Origin: Bacteroides sp. | GTDB lineage: Bacteria; Bacteroidota; Bacteroidia; Bacteroidales; Muribaculaceae | Assembly (NCBI GenBank): GCA_023666835.1 | Contig: JAMPBJ010000003.1 | Span: forward strand, 83,613 to 147,612 | DNA length: 64,000 bases | Direction: 5' to 3' | In this document: positions 17,211 through 24,737 of the stretch, in pieces | Position numbering within the stretch: position 1 is the stretch's first letter | How the letters are laid out: each line of letters begins with the position of its first letter | The notes under the pieces: generated by a model | Told to the model about the DNA's origin: nothing | Databases searched by the model: none | Seen by the model: only the letters and a program-made list of their open reading frames with translations | Translations under genes and position numbers: made by a program

Positions 17211-18080
17211 CTATTGTTGGCTGTTGGGGTTGGTTGTCTCTTCGGCCGGATCTGCTTCTACCATTTTGAGCTCGTCGGTCATATTGTCGATGACCACACG
17301 CACGGTGCTGAGCTGAGAGAAGTCGGTGAAGAGTTTGATTTTCAGAGTAAAAAAGTTGTCGTCGACCTCTTTCATTTCGCGATCGATTATGCCGATTGGC
17401 ACTCCTTCGGGAAATGTGGTGGAATAACCGCTGGTCACTATTGTGTCGCCCTTGTGGAATGTGGCATGGCGCGGCAATTCGCGCAACAGGGCATAGCGGC
17501 TGTCTTTACCGTCCCATATGAGTGAACCGACCTGTTGGGTCGATTTGATTTTGCACGAGATGCGCAGATCTTCGTTCAACAGCGAAATGATGCGCGATGC
17601 ATGCGGCCCAACCACGTTTACTTTGCCCACAACGCCGTTCTGGTCCACGACTCCCATGTCGGGTTTGACGCCGTCGAGCGAGCCTTTGTTGATGGTGATG
17701 AAGTTGTGGGGGCGGGTGACGTTGTTGTTGATCACGTGGGCAACGATGAAATCGTAGCGTCGGAAAGCCGAATCCACATCGAGATGTGTCGAAGCATAGA
17801 GCTCGCGGTATTTCAGCAATTTGTCCTTCAGCGCGATGATTTCGAGTTCAAGTTCGGCATTGCGTCGTTGCAGATCCTCATTGATGTCATGGAGATTGAA
17901 ATATCCCGTGACGCTGTTCGACATGTTGTAGAGCCCGGAGGAGACGTTGTTGGCCGATGTCAGATATACCGACTGCTGGTATGGATTGGTGCCAAAAAGC
18001 ATCACGCAGCTTATAATGATATAAACTGCGAAAAGCATCCAGGGGCGCCATTTCAGCAGAAAGTAAATCAGATTGTCCAT
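17211..18080 (-). CDS. mreC: Rod shape-determining protein MreC
   Basis: 289 residues: a short cytoplasmic start, one membrane helix (about 14-32), a coiled-coil region (about 65-95, with NEDLQRRNAELELEII partly visible as heptads) and two beta-domain modules. VINNNVTRPHNFITINKG and VVGKVNVVGPHASRI are typical of MreC. It links cytoplasmic MreB with periplasmic PBP2. The last ~20 residues are acidic and Asn/Thr-rich and probably disordered. A 153-nt gap containing a hairpin separates it from mreB. Confidence 0.93.
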   Translation of the reverse strand: MDNLIYFLLKWRPWMLFAVYIIISCVMLFGTNPYQQSVYLTSANNVSSGLYNMSNSVTGYFNLHDINEDLQRRNAELELEIIALKDKLLKYRELYASTHLDVDSAFRRYDFIVAHVINNNVTRPHNFITINKGSLDGVKPDMGVVDQNGVVGKVNVVGPHASRIISLLNEDLRISCKIKSTQQVGSLIWDGKDSRYALLRELPRHATFHKGDTIVTSGYSTTFPEGVPIGIIDREMKEVDDNFFTLKIKLFTDFSQLSTVRVVIDNMTDELKMVEADPAEETTNPNSQQ

Positions 18081-18162
18081 TGGTCAGAACCTTTGTGAAT
18101 GTGGTTTTTGCAACGCTACAGACGGTATCGCACTGCGTTATCCGTGAGTCTAAAACCATCAG

Positions 18163-18209
18163 TTCCGATCAATGCCTTCGGCATGGCTTGCCGGGCATGA
18201 TGATCGGAA
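18163..18209 (-). promoter_or_regulatory. Hairpin in the mreB-mreC intergenic gap
   Basis: The arms TTCCGATCA (18163-18171) and TGATCGGAA (18201-18209) pair perfectly over 9 bp with an inner small hairpin, and there is no T-run. It could attenuate or process the transcript and so set a higher level of mreB than of mreC. No promoter-like -7 box was found in the gap. Confidence 0.45.
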
Positions 18210-18233
18210 GTAGTGGTAGTGCAGCCGCTAAGA

Positions 18234-19253
18234 TCAGCGGATGAGGAACGAGAAGTTATTGATGTTCTTCAGTGCCACACCTGTGCCTTTTGCCACAGCC
18301 AGAAGCGGATCTTCAGCAATGTGGAACTGGATGCCGATCTTGTCGGTCAGACGTTTGTCGAGACCGCGAAGCAGCGCACCGCCACCGGCGAGGTAAATGC
18401 CGTTTTTCACAATGTCGGCATATAGTTCGGGGGGAGTCTGCTCGAGGGCACCGATCACTGCGTTTTCGATCTTGGAGATTGACTTTTCAATGCAGTGGGA
18501 GATTTCCTGATACGACACGGGCACTTCCATCGGCATCGCTGTCATCACGTTGGGACCATGGACAATGAAGTCGGCCGGCGGATTTTCGAGGTCGGTCAGG
18601 GCGGATCCTACATTCATCTTGATCTGCTCAGCTGTGCGTTCGCCCACCTTCACGTTGTGGACGCGGCGCATGTGTTCCTGAATGTCGTTGGTGAGGTCGT
18701 CGCCGGCGATCTGAATCGATTTGTTTGACACGATACCGCCTAGCGAAATCACGGCGATTTCAGTTGTGCCGCCGCCTATGTCGACGATCATGTTGCCTTC
18801 CGGAGCCACTACATCGATACCAATGCCGAGAGCAGCCGCCATGGGTTCGAATATCATGTAGACGTCGCGTCCGCCGGCATGTTCTGATGAGTCGCGCACA
18901 GCGCGGATTTCAACTTCAGTGGAGCCTGAAGGAATACCTACAACCATGCGCATCGAGGGGTTGAACCAGCGGTTCTTGGAGCTTGCCTTCTGCACAAGGC
19001 CGCGAATCATCATTTCAGCGGCATTGAAGTCGGCAATCACACCCTGGCGGAGCGGGCGAATGGTCTGTATGTTGGCATTCTCCTTGCCTTTCATGCGCTG
19101 AGCCTCTTTGCCCACTGCAACGGGTTTGCCGGTGCGCACGTCAATGGCCACGATCGACGGTTCGTCGATGACGATCTTGTCGTTGTGGATTATGATGGTA
19201 TTGGCCGTTCCAAGGTCAATAGCTATCTCTTTATTGAATGAAAAAAGTCCCAT
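18234..19253 (-). CDS. mreB: Rod shape-determining actin homologue MreB
   Basis: 339 residues, the usual MreB length. Actin-fold nucleotide motifs are clear: IDLGTANT (phosphate 1) at about residues 12-19, VDIGGGTTEIAV (phosphate 2) at about 163-174, and the adenosine motif LAGGGALLRGL near 289-299. MreB filaments under the inner membrane orient RodA/PBP2 synthesis. It heads the rod cluster, with purH next upstream after a 46-nt gap. Confidence 0.97.
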   Translation of the reverse strand: MGLFSFNKEIAIDLGTANTIIIHNDKIVIDEPSIVAIDVRTGKPVAVGKEAQRMKGKENANIQTIRPLRQGVIADFNAAEMMIRGLVQKASSKNRWFNPSMRMVVGIPSGSTEVEIRAVRDSSEHAGGRDVYMIFEPMAAALGIGIDVVAPEGNMIVDIGGGTTEIAVISLGGIVSNKSIQIAGDDLTNDIQEHMRRVHNVKVGERTAEQIKMNVGSALTDLENPPADFIVHGPNVMTAMPMEVPVSYQEISHCIEKSISKIENAVIGALEQTPPELYADIVKNGIYLAGGGALLRGLDKRLTDKIGIQFHIAEDPLLAVAKGTGVALKNINNFSFLIR

Positions 19254-19299
19254 TATTTTTCTGGATTGAAAGAAGTTATGTTGGTTTTTGATTTTTAGC

Positions 19300-20832
19300 T
19301 TAGTGTTTGAAGTGGCGCAGACCGGTCATCACCATAGCCATAGAGTGCTGATTGCAGTAATCTATGGAGTCCTTGTCGCGGATTGAGCCTCCGGGGTGGA
19401 TCACTGCGGTGACGCCTGCTTCGTGGGCTATCTCAACGCAGTCGGCGAAGGGGAAGAAGGCGTCTGATGCCATGACAGCGCCATTGAGGTCGAAGCCGAA
19501 TGACCGGGCTTTGGCTATGGCTTGCTTAAGGGCGTCGACGCGCGATGTCTGACCCACGCCCGATGCCAGAAGCATGCCTCCCTTGGCAAGAACGATGGCG
19601 TTGCTCTTGCTGTGCTTCACCAGCGTGTTGGCGAAGAGAAGGTCGGCCACCTGCTCCGCTGTCGGGGTTGCTTCGGTTACGGTTTTGAGATCGGCCGGTG
19701 TCTCTTTCACCAGGTCGCGGGCCTGAACCAGCGCACCGTTGAGCACCGAACGATACTGCAGAGTGGTAGTGAGTTGCTCTTTCTGAAGGAGCACGATTCG
19801 GTTTTTCTTTTGGTAGAGTATCTCAAGAGCTTCCGGAGAGTATTCCGGAGCAATGATGACTTCAAAAAATATCTTGTTGATCTCGTCGGCTGTGGCTTTC
19901 TCGATGGGACGGTTGGCAATGAGAACTCCGCCGAAGGCCGAAACGGGATCGCCGGCCAGAGCGTCGGTCCAGGCCTCGAGTATGGTGGGACGAGTGGCGC
20001 ATCCGCAGGCATTGTTGTGCTTGAGGATGGCAAATGTCGGCTCGTCGAATTCGGCGATGAGCGACACGGCAGCGTCGATGTCGAGCAGATTGTTGTAGGA
20101 TATCTCTTTGCCGTGGAGCTGTTCGAACAGCTGATCGAATTTTCCGAAGAAGGCTCCCTCCTGGTGGGGATTCTCGCCGTAGCGCAGAGGCTTCTTGTCG
20201 TCGATGGCCACGCGGAGAGCTTCGGGCGCTGTTCCGCAGAAGTTGTCAAAATAGTTGAAGATGGCTGCGTCGTAGCCCGACGAAACCCTGAAAGCTTCTT
20301 TTGCAAAGAAGAGGCGGTCGGCCAGTGTCGACTTGGCCCCATTTTCTCCGAGCATCTTGGCGAGTGGCGCATACTGGGCTTTGGATGCCACGATGACCAC
20401 GTCGGCATAGTTCTTGGCTCCGGCTCTGATAAGAGAAATGCCGCCAATGTCGATCTTTTCGATGATATCGGCATGGTCGGCACCGGATGCCACCGTTTCC
20501 TCAAAGGGATATAGGTCGACGATGACGAGGTCGATTTCGGGTATGTCGTATTGAGTCATCTGCTGCACGTCGCTTTCGTTTTCGCGACGGCCCAGGATGC
20601 CTCCGAATATTTTCGGGTGTAGTGTCTTGACGCGTCCGCCAAGTATCGAGGGATAAGATGTAAGCTCTTCAACCGCCTGGCACGGATAACCAAGACGTTC
20701 GATGAAATCTTTCGTTCCACCGGTTGAGAGGAATTTCACGCCGTCGGCGTGGAGCATGGAGAGAATTTCATCGAGCCCTTCCTTGTGATAAACTGAGATC
20801 AGTGCTGTCTTAATCTGGCGAATATCTGACAT
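19300..20832 (-). CDS. purH: Bifunctional AICAR formyltransferase / IMP cyclohydrolase
   Basis: 510 residues from the ATG at 20832 ([17 protein letters not shown]). The first ~130 residues form the MGS-like IMP cyclohydrolase domain ([17 protein letters not shown] split as STGGT and [16 protein letters not shown]). The rest is the AICAR transformylase domain with KHNNACGCA and the C-terminal [14 protein letters not shown] and [13 protein letters not shown]. It carries out the last two steps of IMP synthesis. Upstream in-frame residues to 20865 do not belong to the family and were removed. Close upstream proximity to mreB suggests a shared transcript. Confidence 0.97.
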   Translation of the reverse strand: MSDIRQIKTALISVYHKEGLDEILSMLHADGVKFLSTGGTKDFIERLGYPCQAVEELTSYPSILGGRVKTLHPKIFGGILGRRENESDVQQMTQYDIPEIDLVIVDLYPFEETVASGADHADIIEKIDIGGISLIRAGAKNYADVVIVASKAQYAPLAKMLGENGAKSTLADRLFFAKEAFRVSSGYDAAIFNYFDNFCGTAPEALRVAIDDKKPLRYGENPHQEGAFFGKFDQLFEQLHGKEISYNNLLDIDAAVSLIAEFDEPTFAILKHNNACGCATRPTILEAWTDALAGDPVSAFGGVLIANRPIEKATADEINKIFFEVIIAPEYSPEALEILYQKKNRIVLLQKEQLTTTLQYRSVLNGALVQARDLVKETPADLKTVTEATPTAEQVADLLFANTLVKHSKSNAIVLAKGGMLLASGVGQTSRVDALKQAIAKARSFGFDLNGAVMASDAFFPFADCVEIAHEAGVTAVIHPGGSIRDKDSIDYCNQHSMAMVMTGLRHFKH

Positions 20833-20869
20833 CTTGTACGTTTGTTTGGTGATTCTGTGTTTCAAGGTG

Positions 20870-20877
20870 CAAATTTA
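20870..20877 (-). promoter_or_regulatory. -7 box TAAATTTG for purH
   Basis: Minus-strand TAAATTTG 37 nt upstream of the purH start. It probably also drives the rod-shape cluster, since no comparable box was seen between purH and mreB. Confidence 0.6.
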
Positions 20878-20928
20878 CTAATTTATTGCACAAAATCCAC
20901 TATGCAATATTAATTTTTTAAGAACGTG

Positions 20929-20948
20929 CTAATAACAAAAGTTAAATT
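20929..20948 (+). repeat. 20-nt partial copy of the 34-bp inverted repeat
   Basis: CTAATAACAAAAGTTAAATT is identical to an internal part of the left end of the element at 34639-34987. The flanks differ on both sides. It lies in the purH/flavodoxin divergent intergenic region. Confidence 0.6.
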
Positions 20949-21039
20949 CACTGTGTCGGTCTTTGAATGCGTGTCGATGGCAGTCCGATAAAACAATATT
21001 TGCAACACGGTTGTTTTTCAATAAAACAACTTTTGAGAT

Positions 21040-21537
21040 ATGAAACGTACAGGAATATTTTATGCATCGGTGACCGGGGCTACTGCTTTGGTGGCCGACA
21101 AAATAGCATCGCGATTGAACGTGGAGTCGAAAGATATACACAATGTTGTGGGCTCAAGTCCCTCACAGGTCGACGACTACGATCTGATACTTCTCGGATG
21201 CTCCACATGGGGCAACGGTGATTTGCCGGGCGACATGCACGATTTTCTCAATGGTGTCGAAGCCTTGTCGCTGAAAGGTAAAGAAGTGGCACTGTTTGGA
21301 TGTGGCGACGAAGAAATGTCGACAACGTTTTGCGACGCCGTAGGCGAAATGTACGATATGGTGCAGTCTACATGTGCTACGGTTATCGGCGCCTTCAATG
21401 TCGACGACTATCACTTTGAACAGTCCAAAGCCGTCAAAGACGGGGAGGCCCTGGGTCTCTTGATTGATGACACGAATCATCCGGAATTGACCGACGCTCG
21501 AATCGATGCATGGTGTGAAAAACTCACAGCCGATTAA
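21040..21537 (+). CDS. Flavodoxin
   Basis: 165 residues, a long-chain flavodoxin length. The FMN phosphate loop appears as YASVTGATALVADKIA near residues 8-23 in the usual place of (G/S)xTGNTE, and LLGCSTWGNGDLPGDM (about 54-69) gives the isoalloxazine W-containing loop. A second loop, ALFGCGDEEMSTTFCDAVG, ends with the usual GxGD pattern. It is a soluble electron carrier that can replace ferredoxin under iron limitation. The phosphate loop has Ala where Asn is common (TGAT rather than TGNT). Confidence 0.9.
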   Translation: MKRTGIFYASVTGATALVADKIASRLNVESKDIHNVVGSSPSQVDDYDLILLGCSTWGNGDLPGDMHDFLNGVEALSLKGKEVALFGCGDEEMSTTFCDAVGEMYDMVQSTCATVIGAFNVDDYHFEQSKAVKDGEALGLLIDDTNHPELTDARIDAWCEKLTAD

Positions 21538-21611
21538 CAGCTCTTTATCTTGGAAGACAAAGGTTTAACTTCCGGGTTTAGATTGTGCCGATAAAAAAAT
21601 TGTTTGAAATA

Positions 21612-21643
21612 TTTGGCAGATCCGAAAAAAACGTCTACCTTTG
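21612..21643 (+). promoter_or_regulatory. tRNA-Met promoter (-33 TTTG / -7 TACCTTTG)
   Basis: TTTG at 21612-21615 and TACCTTTG at 21636-21643 are separated by 20 nt, and the tRNA starts 28 nt downstream. Confidence 0.7.
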
Positions 21644-21671
21644 CACTGCATTTGACCCAAAGGGGTTCGAT

Positions 21672-21745
21672 GGCGGGATAGCTCAGTTGGTTAGAGCGTC
21701 GGATTCATAACCCGGAGGTCCCGAGTTCAATTCTCGGTCCCGCTA
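21672..21745 (+). tRNA. tRNA-Met (anticodon CAT, elongator type)
   Basis: 74-nt cloverleaf with acceptor GGCGGGA/TCCCGCT (G1-U72 wobble), D-arm GCTCAGTTGGTTAGAGC, anticodon loop TTCATAA and T-arm GAGTTCAATTC. The anticodon stem lacks the three consecutive G-C pairs of an initiator, so it is elongator Met; a lysidine-modified Ile(CAT) tRNA cannot be excluded from sequence. CCA is not encoded. Confidence 0.9.
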
Positions 21746-21747
21746 CA

Positions 21748-21777
21748 AAAAGGTTGACCTGTTGGTCAACCTTTTTT
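21748..21777 (+). terminator. Intrinsic terminator after tRNA-Met
   Basis: AAAAGGTTGACC and its complement form a 12-bp stem around loop TGTT, followed by a T-run to 21777. Confidence 0.85.
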
Positions 21778-21778
21778 G

Positions 21779-21962
21779 TGTATTTATCTTATAAATCTTA
21801 TAAATCGTATAAATGATGCCTCCTAATCCCCCGGATCAAGAATGATTTTCGCTCGAAAAGTTAAGGGGATGAGGTTTAACTATTTGGGTGTTAGCTTTGT
21901 ATTGTGATATGTGGTTTTTTGCGAGTCACAAAAGCGCAACAATTACGCGATGCGGATCGGCG
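21779..21962. other. Gene-free gap between tRNA-Met and the prophage remnant
   Basis: AT-rich, no ORF of note. It contains a short tandem of AT-rich decamers (TTATAAATC-like units, 21786-21815). This could be a junction of the prophage remnant, but no matching copy was found at the other side near 25.6-25.9 kb. Confidence 0.5.
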
Positions 21963-21996
21963 AAAAAATAGCCCCACGTCATCGCGACGCAGGGCT
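21963..21996 (-). terminator. Minus-strand intrinsic terminator closing the prophage-derived unit
   Basis: On the minus strand an 11-bp stem with two G-U pairs (AGCCCTGCGTC and GACGTGGGGCT) encloses GCGAT and is followed by ATTTTTT. It lies 43 nt downstream of the 166-residue gene. Confidence 0.8.
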
Positions 21997-22038
21997 TAAA
22001 ACTCAATTAACCATAAACCAAAAAATCAGAGAAGAAAC

Positions 22039-22539
22039 TTAGAATGTCCATATATTATATGTGACGCCGACGCCGATGAATGGAGCTGCGCCTTTTGGCG
22101 TTAGTCCGATGCCGGCTTGCACACCAACGCCCCACCGCCTTGTCCGGTACAGCACGCGGTCAACTGTGCGATCAATCGTGACGGTGTGCGATGGAGCGTA
22201 TATGTGCAATGAATCGAGCGTAGCCCGATAGCCACTGACCCATGCCTCGTATAGAGAGTCACGGTAATAATTTTGTTCTATAGGGATGGCGACAGTGGCT
22301 GTGTCGGGCACGCTGCTGTATATAGTGTCGTGGATGATGGGGAAGCGGTCGAGGACTACCTGCGTCAGCGTTGTAGCTGTAGGCGTAGGTGTTGTGATCC
22401 TGATAGTGTCGTAGATGGTGACTGTGTCGACTCGGACGGCCATTTCGGTCGTGGACTCTTCGTCACGACAATGGTGGAAGCCTATCGAGGCGATGGCTAT
22501 CACGATCAGCAGGCAAATTATTGGGAAGAAATTTTTCAT
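22039..22539 (-). CDS. Membrane-anchored hypothetical protein of the prophage remnant (DUF6808-like)
   Basis: 166 residues: an N-terminal membrane helix or signal anchor (FFPIICLLIVIAIASIG, about 4-20), a Thr/Val/Ile-rich segment (about 35-110), and a C-terminal beta-rich portion starting at WGVGVQAGIGLTPKG. It resembles short proteins that accompany lysis and amidase genes in Bacteroidales prophages and integrative elements, possibly DUF6808; the assignment is from memory of the pattern. It is last before a strong terminator and downstream of the amidase, so a lysis-related or envelope role is plausible but unproven. Confidence 0.6.
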   Translation of the reverse strand: MKNFFPIICLLIVIAIASIGFHHCRDEESTTEMAVRVDTVTIYDTIRITTPTPTATTLTQVVLDRFPIIHDTIYSSVPDTATVAIPIEQNYYRDSLYEAWVSGYRATLDSLHIYAPSHTVTIDRTVDRVLYRTRRWGVGVQAGIGLTPKGAAPFIGVGVTYNIWTF

Positions 22540-22565
22540 TATAAGTGATTTTTATTGATTAAATA

Positions 22566-22597
22566 TTTGCATTTATCAATATAAATCACTATCTTTG
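22566..22597 (+). promoter_or_regulatory. Promoter of the micro-ORF locus (-33 TTTG / -7 TATCTTTG)
   Basis: TTTG at 22566-22569 and TATCTTTG at 22590-22597, spacing 20 nt, the best-formed promoter in the prophage region. Confidence 0.7.
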
Positions 22598-22617
22598 TAA
22601 TGTAATCAAAAACGGAG

Positions 22618-22662
22618 ATGTCCGAAGCCGATGAAAAAGAAGGATTAACCCGACAAATTTAA
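22618..22662 (+). CDS. 14-codon micro-ORF (candidate)
   Basis: ATG 20 nt after the -7 box, preceded by an AACGGAG purine-rich stretch. It encodes an acidic 14-residue peptide (MSEADEKEGLTRQI) and stops 6 nt before the next ATG. The left arm of a 14-bp inverted repeat lies within it. It may be a leader peptide or merely fortuitous. Confidence 0.3.
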   Translation: MSEADEKEGLTRQI

Positions 22663-22727
22663 AAAACTATGAGACTCAAAATTAGTTTTAGAATTTGGAA
22701 AATCAGAGTTGATTTTGAAGTTAACAT
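22659..22727 (-). CDS. 22-codon hydrophobic micro-ORF antisense to the previous one (candidate)
   Basis: On the minus strand an ATG at 22727 opens a 22-residue peptide with a short polar start (MLTSKSTL) and a hydrophobic Ile/Leu-rich remainder ending in LSLIVF. This resembles the composition of type I toxin peptides. A minus-strand -7 box lies about 60 nt upstream (22790-22797). It may be a shadow of the plus-strand ORF. Confidence 0.25.
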   Translation of the reverse strand: MLTSKSTLIFQILKLILSLIVF

Positions 22728-22731
22728 CTGA
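22669..22731 (+). CDS. 20-codon micro-ORF (candidate)
   Basis: Encodes a 20-residue peptide of alternating basic and hydrophobic or aromatic residues (MRLKISFRIW, then KIRVDFEVNI), so it could form an amphipathic strand. It lies wholly inside the loop of the 14-bp inverted repeat and downstream of a good promoter. I do not recognise a family. Candidates are a regulatory peptide or a toxin-like peptide. Confidence 0.35.
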   Translation: MRLKISFRIWKIRVDFEVNI

Positions 22732-22789
22732 TCCAAGAAAGGGAAAGCCCCGAAAGGGGCGCCCCTTTCACTGTCGGGTTAATCCGCTA

Positions 22790-22797
22790 CAAAGATA
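22790..22797 (-). promoter_or_regulatory. Minus-strand -7 box TATCTTTG facing the micro-ORF locus
   Basis: Minus-strand TATCTTTG, identical to the plus-strand box 200 nt away. It lies just outside the right arm of the inverted repeat, so the two promoters converge. Confidence 0.5.
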
Positions 22798-22817
22798 ATT
22801 ATTTAATTGATATTTTT

Positions 22818-23024
22818 ATGGATTCGAAAATTGAAAAAAGCAAACGAGGCGGAGCGCGTCCGGGTGCAGGGCGAAAGGCCACAGGTCGGAAGGCCACAAA
22901 AGCAATCACCATTCAATTGATGCCTGAAGAGGCCGCCATATTGGATCGCGTTGAGCGACGGTCTGACTTTATCAGGGAGGCTATCAGAACGCTGGCAGAG
23001 ATCAGAGGCATTCATTTAGCCTGA
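22818..23024 (+). CDS. Small ribbon-helix-helix-type protein
   Basis: 68 residues. A basic Gly/Arg-rich start (KRGGARPGAGRKATGRKA) precedes a segment KAITIQLMPEEAAILDRV plus RRSDFIREAIRTLAE, which has the beta-strand then two-helix pattern of ribbon-helix-helix (Arc/MetJ-like) DNA-binding proteins. The GGARPGAGRK opening is seen in many phage and plasmid small proteins. Convergent with the amidase, overlapping its 3' end by 13 nt. A repressor of the prophage-derived genes is possible. Confidence 0.6.
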   Translation: MDSKIEKSKRGGARPGAGRKATGRKATKAITIQLMPEEAAILDRVERRSDFIREAIRTLAEIRGIHLA

Positions 23025-23602
23025 TTTATATAATTGATAATGGCGTCGACATGTAGGTCGGTGATCTCGGCTTTGCCTACCTCAGATAGCAGATAGTTGA
23101 CTTCGGTGGCATTGTCCATGAAGAGATTCTCTGTGAGCACTGCCGGGCATACGGTGTCGCGGACGATGGCAAAGTTGCCTGTCCAGTATTGACCGGCCGG
23201 CACAGCTCGATTGCCTTGTAATTGTCGGGCTTTGGCTTGATCGTATAGGAGCGATGCGAGGCGTTTTGATGCAGTCGAGGCGTTTGGCGCTACCCATCCG
23301 CTCCAACCGCTTGCCGTTCGCCAACTGTTGCCGTTGCCGGCAGCGTTGATGTGTACGGAGATAAGCAGTGCATTCTTCGCGCCAACTTGTCGGCAGATGG
23401 CGTTGACTCGTGCTACGCGGGTGCCCAAAGCTACGTCGGTAGCTTCAGGCGTGATCAGTCGGGCATCATAGCCTCGAGCGGTCAGAGTTTTCACGATTCG
23501 CCCCGCTATCTCTCGCGCCCAAGCATATTCGCGCAGACGACCATCAGGCGAGCGTTTGCCTTGTGTGTTTTCGCCATGTCCGTTGTCGATTAGTATTACC
23601 AT
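23012..23602 (-). CDS. N-acetylmuramoyl-L-alanine amidase (Amidase_3), phage-type
   Basis: 196 residues from the ATG at 23602. Zinc ligands and catalytic residues of Amidase_3 are visible: IDNGHGENT (first His, about 6-11), LISVHINAAG (second His) and VLTENLFMDN (catalytic Glu). It cleaves the bond between MurNAc and L-Ala in peptidoglycan. No signal peptide is visible, consistent with a phage endolysin released by a holin rather than a secreted housekeeping enzyme. It lies directly after the truncated tape measure gene on the same strand. A TTG at 23611 could add three residues. Confidence 0.85.
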   Translation of the reverse strand: MVILIDNGHGENTQGKRSPDGRLREYAWAREIAGRIVKTLTARGYDARLITPEATDVALGTRVARVNAICRQVGAKNALLISVHINAAGNGNSWRTASGWSGWVAPNASTASKRLASLLYDQAKARQLQGNRAVPAGQYWTGNFAIVRDTVCPAVLTENLFMDNATEVNYLLSEVGKAEITDLHVDAIINYINQAK

Positions 23603-23641
23603 ATCAGTCAAGATTAAGTTTTTTACGTGCGAGTTGCTTCA

Positions 23642-24124
23642 TCAGCTCTTTGTGACTTTGTTAAGATCGGCAAGACCTCCGACGGCCGCTTTGGAGGACT
23701 GCCGAAGGAACGAGATCCAGTTGTCTTCAGGCACGCCGTTGGAGATGACCTGATAAAGGCCTGAAGCAAGAGCGTCGCGGGTCATTGGAATCTCCTTCGC
23801 CAGCCCTGATACTTGCTTCTTCAGATTTTCAAAATCGGCTCCGCTCTTGCCCGCCATCGTATTGGCCTGGCGCATGGCTGTGTCGAAAGACGTGTATCCT
23901 TGCGTCAGTGATTGGAGGGCATTGTTGAGATTAGAGACGACACCGGTCAGCGAATTAAAGGCTATATTCACAGTGCCTAATTTGGAGAGAACACCTTTAG
24001 CCTTCTCTGCCTCTTTAGACATGGTTCGTATAGTATTGGCAAATTTCTTACTCTCAAAAGTCAATGTTTGAAAGCCATTGCCATCCTGTGTGATTTTGAC
24101 TGAAATCGATACCGGCGTTGCCAT
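23642..24124 (-). CDS. Truncated phage tail tape measure protein (N-terminal 160 residues)
   Basis: 160 residues that match the start of tape measure proteins: an opening VSISVKITQDGNGFQTLTF, then helical heptad-rich segments and the region TSFDTAMRQANTMAGKSG followed by AKEIPMTRDALASGLYQV, which is the conserved TMP N-terminal domain. Complete tape measures run from about 700 to over 1500 residues, so most of the gene is gone; the ORF stops shortly after LNKVTKS. The amidase begins 39 nt downstream, suggesting an internal deletion removed the rest of the tail and lysis module. Probably non-functional. Confidence 0.8.
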   Translation of the reverse strand: MATPVSISVKITQDGNGFQTLTFESKKFANTIRTMSKEAEKAKGVLSKLGTVNIAFNSLTGVVSNLNNALQSLTQGYTSFDTAMRQANTMAGKSGADFENLKKQVSGLAKEIPMTRDALASGLYQVISNGVPEDNWISFLRQSSKAAVGGLADLNKVTKS

Positions 24125-24213
24125 TTTTTATTTTTTTATGAACATTTTTGTTGATAAAACTTTTATAAATTCGAGATAGTTATTATTTTTACGAATCTTA
24201 AAATTTTGTAGTT

Positions 24214-24384
24214 ATGGAGGCTTTCTTTTCTATACTCGCATTTTGTTTTAAAATTGCTATGCCTATACTGGTTTATGTAGGATTCCCAATTTTATTACTG
24301 ATGTTTATATTATCCTTGATCATGCTTCCGTTCGGTAGGCTATTTGACGGATCGAAGATTGATGATGTTGGGAGTTTGTTTTAG
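24214..24384 (+). CDS. Small membrane protein ORF inserted in the tail module (moron-like candidate)
   Basis: 56 residues, opposite in orientation to the surrounding tail genes and clearly more AT-rich. It is mostly hydrophobic (FFSILAFCFKIAMPILVYVG then FPILLLMFILSLIMLPF), giving one long or two short membrane helices, with a short polar C-terminus. It fills the gap between the chaperone extension and the tape measure gene, a usual place for independently expressed accessory genes. The last 4 nt overlap the end of the chaperone extension. No family recognised. Confidence 0.45.
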   Translation: MEAFFSILAFCFKIAMPILVYVGFPILLLMFILSLIMLPFGRLFDGSKIDDVGSLF

Positions 24385-24737
24385 CCATTCTTTTTGATTC
24401 GCTGTTTGAATCGTTCGAGGGCTTCCTCTTTGGATATAATAGGATCGTCGGCTTTTGGCCGGTGCTCTTTTGTTTTGTCCCAGGGCAGGGGAAGCAGGCG
24501 TTGAGGAGTGGGCGAGCGCTTGACATGTGGCGAGACGGTGATGGCGGCGTGCGTGCGCATCTGTTCCCACGTGTTGCGATAGTTGGCTTCGCGATCCTCG
24601 CGGTAGGCCTCGTAGATGGCATCAAACTCTTCAACGGTCAGCCTGACGAAGTCATCCAGTTGGAGATGGATGCAGCCTAAGGCCACACCCATCACCTCGT
24701 AGATGTCTACCGGCTTTTCTTGGCCGGTCTTTTTTTT
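24381..24737 (-). CDS. Tail assembly chaperone extension (GT-like), reached by -1 frameshift
   Basis: In the -1 frame relative to the upstream chaperone, the reading frame is open from the A9 run (24730-24738) to 24381, giving about 118 residues. It has acidic and aromatic content typical of tail chaperone C-termini (FDAIYEAYREDREANY) and ends in a basic tail. An internal GTG/ATG at 24695/24692 exists, but the open frame reaches back to the slippery run. Position between a short chaperone and the tape measure gene is that of lambda G/GT. A fused product would be about 210 residues. Confidence 0.65.
   Translation of the reverse strand, partial: KKKTGQEKPVDIYEVMGVALGCIHLQLDDFVRLTVEEFDAIYEAYREDREANYRNTWEQMRTHAAITVSPHVKRSPTPQRLLPLPWDKTKEHRPKADDPIISKEEALERFKQRIKKNG

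Larger units (their letters stand above)
22642..22785. repeat. Structured segment closed by a perfect 14-bp inverted repeat
   Basis: GGATTAACCCGACA (22642-22655) pairs perfectly with 22772-22785. Inside the 116-nt loop, GAAAGGG (22737-22743) pairs with CCCTTTC (22763-22769), and nested within it GCCCC-GAAA-GGGGC (22747-22760) forms a GNRA-capped hairpin. Such nesting strongly suggests a folded RNA or a cruciform. Confidence 0.7.

Noticed and set aside
17535-18098. 187-codon open frame opposite mreC
   Set aside because: No motifs; shadow of mreC.
18163-18209. Hairpin between mreB and mreC as a full terminator
   Set aside because: No T-run follows and no promoter was found before mreC, so the transcript likely continues.
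19522-20514. 330-codon open frame on the plus strand opposite purH
   Set aside because: A shadow of purH: low-complexity translation with no motifs, while the minus-strand frame matches PurH throughout.
21786-21815. AT-rich decamer tandem as prophage attachment site
   Set aside because: No matching duplicate was found on the other side of the remnant, so there is no support beyond position.
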